In this document: positions 1-9,800 of the stretch, piece after piece | How positions within the stretch are numbered: the first letter of the stretch is position 1 | Layout: every line of letters starts with the position of its first letter | Assembly (NCBI GenBank): GCA_049999765.1 | Contig: JBNGIQ010009234.1 | Span: forward strand, 185,557-231,105 | Length of the DNA stretch: 45,549 nucleotides | Direction of reading: 5' to 3' | Source: Phaeoceros laevis | Taxonomy: Eukaryota > Anthocerotophyta > Anthocerotopsida > Notothyladales | Notes under the pieces: generated by a model | What the model saw: the letters and a program-made list of their open reading frames with translations, nothing else | Databases searched by the model: none | What the model was told of the DNA's origin: nothing | Translations under genes and position numbers: made by a program

Positions 1-31
1 CTATACTACTACTACTACTACTACTACTACA
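1..31. repeat. (CTA)n microsatellite
   Basis: The window opens with about nine tandem CTA/ACT trinucleotides. It is a simple-sequence repeat with no gene attached and may extend beyond the window edge. Confidence 0.9.
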
Positions 32-2640
32 AGACATCTTGTTGGTTTCGCAATTATACTTTTTTTATTCTACCCCGAAAAAAAAAACGAGGAGTAGGCT
101 CCTCAAAACTATGCAAAAGTAAACATGTGGCCAAACATGTTAGTGGGGAATCCCGGGTAGTAAAGGCGTTCAATTTATTTCGCAAGTTGTGAGTTCGATC
201 CTTGTGGGTCTGGAATGGGTTCAAACCTAGTGGGTTTGGAATGGGTTCAGACAATTTCTAAAAAGAGCCCGTGAGAATATAGGCATGGTTGGACCAGCCA
301 CCGAATTATCACCGTCAATAGCACATGATACTTTTTTATGGAGGTAAATCGGTGCATTTTCTTTTTCTTTACAAAGATGTTACATTTGTTGGGAAGATCT
401 TCCATACCTATTCACAATGGCAGATGGTACTGCCTTAGTTCATCCTGATTGACTGTGCGGTCGGATGCCATGTAAGCCTGCCAAGGAGCATCTAGCTAGA
501 TGCACCTGCCGGGCCATGCGAAATGGGTGGGAGATCAAGGGCCCAAAGTTCATGCTCGTTTGAATTGCCACCAGCTCTAGCCAAGTGACAGTAGTCAAAC
601 AAAGTTGTGGAAAATGCTTAGACTCATTGCTTTCTTTGTGTGTGTATGTTTTCAGGAGGTTGACAGGTTCCAATGTATGCAATTTGGAGTAGTTAATATT
701 GGACAAGGCACACTTTCAATGGGCACAAGCACAGGTCACTCTATACCATGCTCCATCAGGTTTGAAGATATTTGATACAGCGAGATCAGGTCCCAACATG
801 AGGAGTTATAAAGATTTACAAAGAAGTTCAATGGAGGGGGATTGAAGCTTGCATCCCCCCACCGCCCGCTTCAGTCAGAATGGAGTATCATTACGGTTCT
901 CTATCAATTGCCCGTCGGGCCCCAGTGCTTCAGATAACCTACTCCATTCCGCTTACTGGGGCGAATCCTTTAGCAAAGTTCAACACTTTTCCTAGTTCCA
1001 GAAACAAACCCAAAGACTCTGGTGGAATTTGGTGATCAATAGGACAACATTGTACGTTCATGGGGCAACTATGGGGCTGGGCTGGCTGCCCTTGGCTTAA
1101 AAGTAAGGGTTAAAGGGCTTGTCATCTACATCATATGCTATATGCATGCAAATTTTTGTTGCCTTTCATGTTCTAATTTAAGAGCTTTCTAGCCACATAT
1201 AATGTACTTTCATATGATACATTGTATGCAAAATATCAAGGAAAAAAATGTTTTTATGGAGGTTGAAAAACAATGAAAGTTGCTATGGTTAGCGCTCCAA
1301 TTTAGCTTTTTTCACATGTGTTTTTGTAGTCATAGTTGTCTAGCCTTATCAAAGCTCCCTACTTTTGACCATGAAGTTCGACTAATAATAAAGCTTTAGT
1401 CAACCATATTTTGCAAAAACCCATAATCGCCAAATTTTCTTCGTATTATTAAATAGATACATAGTATTTATGGTTGGATAGAGCTTGTTGCATAGAATAT
1501 GATACCAACAAAAAAAAGGAAAAAAAGTTTTTTTGCACCTCCAAAATGATTCTAAAGATGTACATTGTGCTTTAGTAGTGTGGAGTCAATGAATAAAAAA
1601 AAATGGGATCATTTTTGGATATGAGGATCATTTTATGACTTCTGTTTTTGGGTCTTATGCTGTAGCTTTGAAAACTCCACAACAGATACAAACAAAGTTA
1701 TGATGGTGTCTCACTGAAACATTTTCATATTAGTCACTACAACCCTTCGAAGAGTCACAATGAGTGTCTCGGTCCACCAAGGTTAATGATGATTGAGCGC
1801 ACTCTATATTTGAGTCCCGAAACAAGGGATAAAATACATAGTTCTTTTTCGATTCCCTAACTAACAATCATTTGTAGCTTATCCAACATTAGCGGTTTTT
1901 AGGGGAGGAGACCATTGACTCTTGATGTAAGGGCGGCTAGCCATGTCCTCTGAATCCTTGTGCTCAAGTTTCAAAGTTTGACGAAGCTCTTCTTGGAGTC
2001 AAATAAGTAATTTCCTAGCCCGTAAAACACACTTTGGTAACTAATTACACATTTCGTTTTCATTAATACACTCAAATTGCATATTTTCAACAATAAATGA
2101 CTGATAAAGTCATGTTAAATATTTCAGGTTTTATTGTACATATTATGAAACATGTATTTAGTGAATTTAATTAGTAAATAAATCTCTCATTGTAGTATGT
2201 TCCTTATATTTTTGCTGAGTTCTTTTCGTATGCTTATTTTGAGTAATAGTAACTTACCCTAGGATTTTAAACTAGAGTATATTTCTATGGTTAGCCGATT
2301 TTGTCAAATATCTAGAACTAAAAATATAATATACACAAATCATGCCTATGTATATGTAAGTATAATATATATGAATTAGTCAAAATTCATTAAATATGCA
2401 CAAATTGTGACATTATCACGAGACTTTCTAGGTTGAATTCAAAGATGTGGAATAGCTAGAGTCTGCTAGACTAATCTACAATATGTGCACCCAATTCAAA
2501 TTTGTCCAGATAATCTATCGATAAGGACCAGACCCTCATCTAATGTATTCAAATGGACATCCAAATATATTTTTAATAGGGATATTAGCTTCACAGATTT
2601 TTATTAACAAAACAAAAGTTTAAATGTCTGTATCCTTCAC
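32..2640. other. Gene-poor AT-rich intergenic stretch
   Basis: No reading frame here carries a recognisable domain; the longest are short and of unnatural composition. Homopolymer A/T runs are frequent. Near 110-200 a segment ends in GAGTTCGATCC, which resembles a polymerase III B box and could be a worn tRNA-derived SINE, but no convincing A box or tail accompanies it. I see nothing else that can be supported. Confidence 0.5.
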
Positions 2641-2652
2641 GAACAATATTTT

Positions 2653-3105
2653 TCAATAAGGGGTCCATTTTTCCCAGGGAATAAACTCAAAACGTGCAGC
2701 ACAATCTTTTACCGACATGAAACCACCTCTTGCATTTTGACATGTTGCAAATATTTTCTCATCTACAAGATATCGTAAGCAATCTTTGCAAGAGCCCGGA
2801 GACCATGTAGTGCAAGTCATTTCTGTCCATATTGGTTGCCTTCCAGTATAGAAAACATCCCCCCATTTTTTTATTTTCATAAAAAATATAAGATCAAAGA
2901 TGTCAATCTGTGTTTCTAGAATGTTGAATAAGCCGCTCTTTATGGTATACTTTTGATCCCATGTTAGTGTTTGATGAGGGCTACAGTGTGATTTAAGAAG
3001 AGTTGCATCAAAAATCTTATTTTGTGCTTGCACATATGAAATATTTTTGTTATCTAATATAAGTACAATAACGATGATCAACCACATGGCTAGAAAGGAC
3101 TGCAT
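2653..3105 (-). CDS. Secreted Gnk2/DUF26 domain protein (ginkbilobin-2-like, cysteine-rich)
   Basis: A 150-residue protein starting MQSFLAMWLIIVIVLIL. The N-terminus is a clear signal peptide, with probable cleavage after VQAQ near residue 28. The rest is one Gnk2 (stress-antifungal, DUF26) domain with six cysteines: one in LKSHCS, then MTC, GSC, KDC, ATC and KDCAARFEF. The hallmark C-X8-C-X2-C is C-X7-C-X2-C here, one residue short. Gnk2 proteins are apoplastic; ginkbilobin-2 binds mannose and is antifungal, and the same domain forms the ectodomain of cysteine-rich receptor kinases. No transmembrane or kinase segment follows, so this is the single-domain secreted type. I chose this ATG because an in-frame TTG 21 bp upstream is an unlikely start. 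A TATA-like run at 3142-3151 lies about 40 bp upstream. The gene is a single exon in a repeat-rich area. Confidence 0.75.
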   Translation of the reverse strand: MQSFLAMWLIIVIVLILDNKNISYVQAQNKIFDATLLKSHCSPHQTLTWDQKYTIKSGLFNILETQIDIFDLIFFMKIKKWGDVFYTGRQPIWTEMTCTTWSPGSCKDCLRYLVDEKIFATCQNARGGFMSVKDCAARFEFIPWEKWTPY

Positions 3106-3141
3106 ATAGTGAGAAAAATAGTTCAAAACCGTGTATCACGC

Positions 3142-3151
3142 AATATATATG
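3142..3151 (-). promoter_or_regulatory. Candidate TATA box of the Gnk2 gene
   Basis: A TATATAT run lies about 40 bp upstream of the Gnk2 ATG on the minus strand. The spacing would leave a very short 5' leader, so the assignment is tentative in an AT-rich setting. Confidence 0.3.
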
Positions 3152-3374
3152 TAGATTGGGATTTCAAAATGTACACTTACGAAAAGAATGTGGTTATCTA
3201 CAAATTATGTGCTTACAACATTCGAAAAAATAGTATATCCTTCTCGAGCTCTTTTTTGACTTTTGAATGAAGCTGAACTACTTAAAAAGTATTATAACTC
3301 TTGACACGTGAAAAATAAAGAATACAAGTGCATGGGTCAACCGTAATATGTTTACTAGCAAAGGTCCTTCCCTA

Positions 3375-3600
3375 CACTACTAGAAAACTTAGTGTTTGGT
3401 AACGCACCAATTGTAACGGGTTTGGGCTTTGTGCTTCATACCATTAGACTTCAAGCTCGGGACCCCTCTTTTATTTAGAGTTTCCGGTGCGGTCTATGAC
3501 TATAGCTGCCCCGAGGGTGATTATGAAGGCGGTTAAACGGCAAAAGAGGGCTAATGGTGACTATGAAGGCTAGGCGCCGTTTAACGGGCTAGGCGCAACG
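3375..3600 (+). mobile_element. CACTA (En/Spm-type) transposon terminal fragment
   Basis: The stretch begins CACTACTAGAAAAC, the typical terminal inverted repeat of plant CACTA elements, preceded by CTA as a possible half of a 3-bp target duplication. GTTAAACGGC at 3532-3541 is matched by its reverse complement at 3576-3585, and GGTGAYTATGAAGGC occurs twice (about 3516 and 3556), as expected of subterminal repeats. I found no opposite terminus and no transposase frame. This is therefore a relic end or a non-autonomous copy whose right boundary is unknown; the end given is nominal. Confidence 0.5.
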
Positions 3601-5280
3601 GATAGGCGACCTGGTTAACTATTCGGCTAGCCTTCTTTTCACCGGTACGTACGTACTAATTGGTGCCACATCCATACCGAATGTGGAGGTGGAGACTCTG
3701 TACAGTTTCCTTATCAGTACTCTTGCCCCGCGGCAGCCTCTCAATGCTCTCAGCGGAGCTTCAAAGGGAAGTCACTCAGTGAATCCCAGCCTGGGAAATG
3801 GCCGAGGTTGTGGTATACTAAGGACCCTGGAAGCCCAATAGCGGGTGCTCCGCCGTGCCGTATCTAGGATGCAAACCGGTACGATAAACACTCTCCTCCT
3901 CCCTACCCACTCAATTTTGTGTAAGCTTCCTAGCCTAGCCATTTCCCTCTCCTAGGGTTTCACTCCGTCGCTCCTCGCCCTTCGCCTCGCCCTTCGCATC
4001 TAGAGAATTTTTTGTGCGGCCATGGCGATTGCGATGAATGAATGAATGAATGAATGAATGAATGATTTTTACCAATGTACGATCACGGCGCAGGTAGCGG
4101 CCCCCTATCGACACGCTGCCTGGCACTATTTGCGGGCATAGACTCCACGGAGACCGCCATAGGGCTCGCGGACATGACGCACGACGGCCCGCATGTTAGA
4201 AGGCACCGCTCGTCGGCATGGCGGATCCCAGTTGCGATGAGAGGAGGGACCTAAATAATGCAAGTGCCTTTACCTCCTATCTACCTATTTTACCGGTTCC
4301 CACAACGGTGCTCACATCGTGCTCACCCTCGCTACTCTGCGTACCCTACGACCCTCGCATTCGATGCATTCGATGACCGGTGCATTCGATTCAAGCACGT
4401 TAAAGACGCGCTCACTCTCTTTCTCTCGCATGCCTCATGCCTCATATGCCCATGGCACCATGGTATGGAATCCGCTTTGTTGTTGGCGAAACTTCCAGGT
4501 TTTGCAACGTCCCGGACCCACGAACTGCCCGGTTTATTGCAACCTGTTCCAACGTTCCAACGCGTGCAACTTTCGGTGAAATGAGCAGGGCTGTTGAAGC
4601 ACCAGTGTTTTCAGGTGTACGGATTAGGGTAGACAGATAGGCGGCCATGGCGAGAACTACGTGGCACATTGTCCACCGAGAATAGATGACGTGGATGGTC
4701 AACCGGTTGCGGCAACTTACAAACCTGGGTCGACCTCTCGATTGGTGGTTTACGCCGGGTTAGAGGTGTTAGTTTCCTTCCACCCATGGCCTTGGCTGGC
4801 AAGCTCTAGCTCCAAGTGGCCACAATTTTTGGGCGAGAGTCCGCTGCGCATGCGAGAAGGTGACGGCTACATGGCTTGGCGATGGGGAGCAAGCTAGGCA
4901 GCAGGGCCGCAGGCATGGATGCTGCAGTGTAAGGGTGAGGGGCTAAGGGTTTAAGAGGGCATGGGAAGATGGTTGAGGGCCAAAAATCCCTGGGCATCTC
5001 AAGACAAGTTTCAACAGCTAGCCTCTCGGATGCACAGCAGGCAGGGGATACAAGTTTCAGCTAAAAGCAGTGTCCGGCACCGTGGTCCGTGGTTACTTGT
5101 AGTTAGATTTGGACCTTTAATTAAGTTTGTACGTGTAGTTAAGATTTGTACGGCAGGTTTTAACTTGCAGAAAATAAATTTTTCTCACTTCTATCACTTC
5201 TAGAAACTAATTGAGCTTGATTATTAATCTCATTCTATACAAATATGGTGTGGTTGAATTGGATAGAGGACGGGACACAT
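3601..5280. other. Intergenic region without recognisable genes
   Basis: Several short open frames overlap on both strands (for example 4258-4584 plus and 4442-4702 minus), but none shows a known domain or splice-supported extension. CCTAGGGTTT near 3952 is a telo-box-like motif on the minus strand. Apart from the microsatellite, nothing can be assigned. Confidence 0.45.
4033..4066. repeat. (ATGA)n microsatellite
   Basis: Seven to eight tandem copies of the tetranucleotide GAAT/ATGA, directly after a CT-rich leader-like tract. Confidence 0.9.
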
Positions 5281-5295
5281 TTCTCTATAAGGTGC

Positions 5296-5478
5296 ATTTC
5301 TATGTAAGGCGCATGTCGTGTCGGAGAAATACGCCACATATGCCATGTCAAACCCCACACATTTCTATGTAAGGCGCATGTCGTGTGGAGGAGAAATACG
5401 CCACATATGCCATGTCAAACCNNNNNNNNNNCGCATGTCGTGTGGAGGAGAAATACGCCACATATGCCATGTCAAACC
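5296..5478. repeat. Tandem repeat, ~65-bp unit, at least three copies, interrupted by an assembly gap
   Basis: The core GCATGTCGTGT...GAGAAATACGCCACATATGCCATGTCAAACC starts at 5311, 5376 and 5433. Copies 1 and 2 are 65 bp apart. Copy 1 reads CGTGTCGGAG where the others read CGTGTGGAGGAG. A 10-N gap sits between copies 2 and 3, so the real copy number may be larger. A shorter related unit (CTATAAGGTGCATTT / CTATGTAAGGCGCAT) lies at its left edge. Confidence 0.85.
5422..5431. other. Assembly gap (10 N) inside the tandem repeat
   Basis: Ten N bases lie between near-identical repeat copies. The size is probably a placeholder. Confidence 0.95.
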
Positions 5479-5540
5479 CCAAATCGCCCAAATCGTCCAA
5501 TATCTGTACTGCCTTGCAAAAAGGGTGAGGTAGTGACGCC

Positions 5541-5573
5541 ACCCACTTGCACATAAGTGTTGTGCAAGTGGGT
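5541..5573. repeat. Perfect 12-bp inverted repeat (hairpin) next to a B-box-like motif
   Basis: ACCCACTTGCAC and GTGCAAGTGGGT form a perfect 12-bp stem around a 9-base loop. About 30 bp downstream, GGTTCGAATCC (5603-5613) matches the polymerase III B-box/T-loop consensus. No foldable tRNA is evident, so this may be a tRNA-derived SINE remnant or a small foldback element. Confidence 0.6.
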
Positions 5574-5619
5574 CTAGAAAAAGAGCTAAGCCCCTAGCTG
5601 GGGTTCGAATCCGGTGATC

Positions 5620-6808
5620 CGGTGCTACCTTCACAGGCCTTGGGTTATTTTCATGGCCCAAACCCTCGAATGCGTGGGGCCTGGGCCTCACTCATGGCCA
5701 CGCATTGGTGGACATGATTCACGTGAGCCCTCATATGGGTGGCACGTAAGTACAGTATATGTGAATGGCCGGATATTAAACAAGTCGCTGGCCATTAACC
5801 AGTCGCTGCCAAGCGCAGTTCCCGGTCACCAGAAGTGGGGGCATGGGCCTCCGACTTGCCGAGGAAGTTACCGGTGCCACGAGGGCAAGTGGAGACTTTG
5901 GAGAGACTCCGCTAGAGCACAGTTGCCACGGTGGCACGGGCCCACCGCATGGCCTTGCCAGACCTCTTGATACATTCATAAATTCGGCCTGAATCTGAAT
6001 ACCATTGTGGCTGATGAATGATGAAATTTTGTGTCCACAGTTCCAAACCACGAAGGATTCCGTGCTGGGCGTATCTGCCACGTCTGAGTGCAAAGATTCT
6101 CAGTACCATTCGGAAAAGTCCAGCGCCCAGGCGCCAGACCCGCATGCGCAAGGAGTTCGATACTGTATTGTAGGCGCTGGGTTCGGAAATATAGTAAGCG
6201 ACACTACTGGGAGTGCCTTCAGCGTTGCTGCCTGCAGGCGGCAGGCCCACAGAGCCAGAGAGGTTGCGTTCGAGACCGGTCTACTGTACTCGACTGGTGT
6301 TGAAGTATTGCTGATGCGCTTATCGTCGAGACTGCCGGCAGCTTACAAGCATGTTTATCTCCACCACGCTTGGAGGAAGGACTGTGAGCTGCATGTGCTC
6401 TCAAACCAGTGGGGAATTGGTTGGAAGGGTGCCGCTGACAGCGGATTGGGGTGTCGAGGGCTGCGTACTGCTTGTGCAGGTTTGCTCGTCTTCATTGCAG
6501 AATGCAGGCGTAGTCCTCTCGTGTCCGAGCTGGCCCTTCTGGCCGTCTTTTTTGCAGTGGTGCTTGACCAATCTGACCCAAGTCCGGAGAAAGGGTACTT
6601 TTCTAGGTTCATGTGGGAGGATTCAAATCCAGAGGCTGGAGCCTCTAGTCGGGAATCGCCTGGTCGCACAGTCGAGACGTCTGGCACGCTGTGACAGAGT
6701 TTTGGAGGATTCTGCGGACGGTGCTTCGGCACCGAGTTCCTAGCGACGACGTCCAGCCGGAACGCTTTGGCAGCTGGCCAGCCTAAAGCCCCACCAAGCA
6801 AGGCAGCC
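5620..6808. other. Upstream region of SOS1, no recognised gene
   Basis: This probably contains the SOS1 promoter and 5' leader. A plus frame at 6005-6694 and an overlapping minus frame at 6355-6810 are open for 229 and 151 codons, but neither resembles a known protein. The plus frame contains short upstream ATGs that would act as uORFs if the leader extends this far. I find no clear TATA box. Confidence 0.4.
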
Positions 6809-9800
6809 ATGGCACTGCCTTCTTCTCAGACTAATTTGGAATTGGCTGAAGGGAGTAGAGGACCTGAGGTAGCTATATTGTTTATGGGCGTGTCTCTTGT
6901 TTTGGGCATCATCTCACGCCAGGCATTCAAAGGAACAAGAGTTCCCTACACCGTCGCTCTTTTCTTACTCGGCATTGCTCTCGGAGTCTTAGGTGATCCT
7001 CCGGCCATCACCCTTTCTCGGCAACGAACTGGCTCGTATCCAAATTGTCAGCATCCACCGTCTCCATCTTTGCTTCTCTGATCACCCAAATTTGTTGCTG
7101 CCTTGCAGAGTACGGAACAAGTCATGGTCTGGGTGTTTTGGGTGACAGCATCCGGATGTGTAAGTATCACTGTTTTTTATGAAGAGGACGAGAGCAAGCA
7201 TTAGGGCACTAGGAATGGTAATGCTCTATTTTCGTTGACATTCCATTGAGCTGCCCGGTACTGCAACTGTTCTGATCCAGGGGCCAGCATTGATCCAGAA
7301 CTCATTTTATTCGTATTTCTGCCGGCTCTTCTCTTTGAGAGTTCATTTGGGATGGATGTACACCAAGTCAAGGTAGATTACGTACCTTGGTTTGAAATCA
7401 GCTGCTTCTTACTGAGAATCACGAGGGAACTTCTACCTTACCCTGATGCACTGGCTCAATTCCATCATGAACAGAGGTGTCTCCTTCAAATGCTGCTCCT
7501 TGCTGGCCCAGGAGTGCTGGTTTCTACATTTGCTCTGGGTCTGGCAAATTTGGTACGAACACACTTTTTCCCACCATTATTAAATTGCAGGGAAGCATAC
7601 AACATAGCACCTTCCAAAGTGTGGGTTTCGGAAGTCGTTTCACCACAACTTTTGTTGATTACAGTTCTTGTTTCCTTATGGATGGAACTGGGCCACATCA
7701 TTTTTGCTTGGAGGCTTGCTCAGTGCCACCGATCCCGTGGCTGTTGTTGCCTTGCTCAAAGACCTTGGTACGAGCAAGAAAATTAGCACAATAGTGGAAG
7801 GTGAATCTCTGATCAATGACGGGTAAGACTTCAGTAAACGTAGGGTTACCAGGTATTTATCACAGGCAGGATAAACAGCCATTCAGACCAAACGTTTGTG
7901 ACAGTTGATGTTGGACCCACCATTCTGTCGTTCACTTTAACATAATTCCTTGTGATTCCTTCTTACAACTTCTCCTTTTAACCTCTGCAGGGTGGCCATT
8001 GTGGTGTTTCGTCTTTTTCTGAAGATGGTCCTGGGAGAGAGCTTTAGTGCCACAGAAACTGTTTCATTTGTTGCTCAGGTCGCCTTGGGCGCGTATGTAT
8101 CTGCTTGATCAAAAACTGATTTAAGTGTGTGAAGCCCAGCAGGAAATAGTAGCACATTGATAATCGATTTTTTTGTGTTCCAGAATAGCACTCGGCTCCA
8201 TAGTCGGTGTGGTGACTGTCTTATGGGTTGGAATTTCATTCAAGGATACCACAGTTGAGATCACACTCACATTCACCGCAAGCTACATGGCTTTCTTCCT
8301 GGTAGTACTGTGGGACCTGCAAGGTTAACAGGATGCTTTCTACTACCATCAGGGGTGCCCTTCTGATATGCAGTACTTTGTATGGCAAACTTTGATGGAC
8401 AGGCTGAAGATCAGACTGGGGTTTCAGGTGTTCTTACAGTCATGACAGTTGGAATGTAAGTTTCTCTACGGAGCACACAGTGTGTCTCCAAGTGGTGTGT
8501 TTCGTGGATCTTATAGCTTTGACTACACTCTACGTGCAAAATGTACTGTGGTCTGACTGTGTGACCATATCCAGTTTCTTTGCAGCTTTTGGCAGAACTG
8601 CTTTTACTGGTGAAAGTGAACATAGTATGCACCACTTCTGGTACTAACTTCTGTCCTTGGCTTATGTATTTGGATTTTGTTGGTACTCTGTTGTGATGGA
8701 TTTTTTCAGCTGGCACTTGAAGTTGCTCTTCACTGTTTGCAGGGAAATGATTGCTTACATTGCCAACACACTCGTCTTTATCCTGAGGTGTGCATATGAG
8801 ATTTGTAGGAAGATGTCAAAACCATATCCTGTAAATCAGAATTACTGCAACATAAAGACCACACTACTACAGTACTTCCCCGATTGGTGTATGCAGTAAA
8901 AAACGGTTTTCTGTCTTGCTTTCAGTGGGACAGTTATAGCTGAGAGCATATTGAGAACGTACGATAACATTGAAGGTAAGTCTCTTCAGGTTTTTAATGT
9001 CATGCTTGCCGTTGAAAGGCTCTTCAGGTGAAAGGACCATGAGCATATGAGTGGCATAACTTCAAGAGCTGGAAGTCGGTCGAACATACATTTCAATGCT
9101 CATGTGCTTCCTGTTCATTCAGTTTTGACGCTTTTTGTGGCCAATGCTAGCGACTTACGGTTTACACTCGTTCTATGCAGGTCGGGACTGGGGTTATCTC
9201 CTACTGCTATATGTTTTTGTGCAAGTGTCCCGAATGCTCGTGGTCATTGTGCTATACCCAGCTCTGAGATACTCTGGATATGGGCTTGATTGGAAGGAGG
9301 CCACCGTGCTAATATGGGCTGGTCTTCGAGGAGCAGTTGCTCTGTCACTTGCGCTTTCTGTGGCTGTAAGTCTTTTTCTTGCCAGAGATTCCTCTTTATT
9401 GGCTACCATTGTTACACAGAGTGGAGAGGGGTTAGCCTGTTTACCCAAGACATGGTCATATTGTCTGCAGCAACTTGATACCTCGGATTCATTAATGTCC
9501 AGACAAACACAGGCACGGGTATGTGCTAAAAAGCCGCTGTTAGCTGTGAGCTATTCCCTCTATTGCCACCAGCTTGCTTACCACCACATGCAACAGTTTG
9601 TATTCTTCACAGGAGGCGTAGTATTTCTGACGCTGATAATCAACGGCTCCACAGCACAGTACTTGATCAAGTTTCTGGGCCTGACCAGGCCTTCTGAAGC
9701 CAAGGTATAGCATATTACTTCACAGGTTGGATGAACGCATTTGGACTGGATGAATGCATTTGCACTGACGCAGCTTATCTATGACCTTTTGTTCGTTTCC

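Noticed and set aside
4258-4997. Cluster of short overlapping open frames on both strands
   Set aside because: None has a domain, coherent splice sites or a plausible start context.
5296-5478. Regularly spaced repeats resembling a CRISPR array
   Set aside because: Units are contiguous tandem copies without unique spacers, in a plant nuclear genome.
6005-6694. A 229-codon plus-strand frame upstream of SOS1
   Set aside because: No recognisable domain, mixed composition and an overlapping long antisense frame; more likely leader or intergenic sequence.
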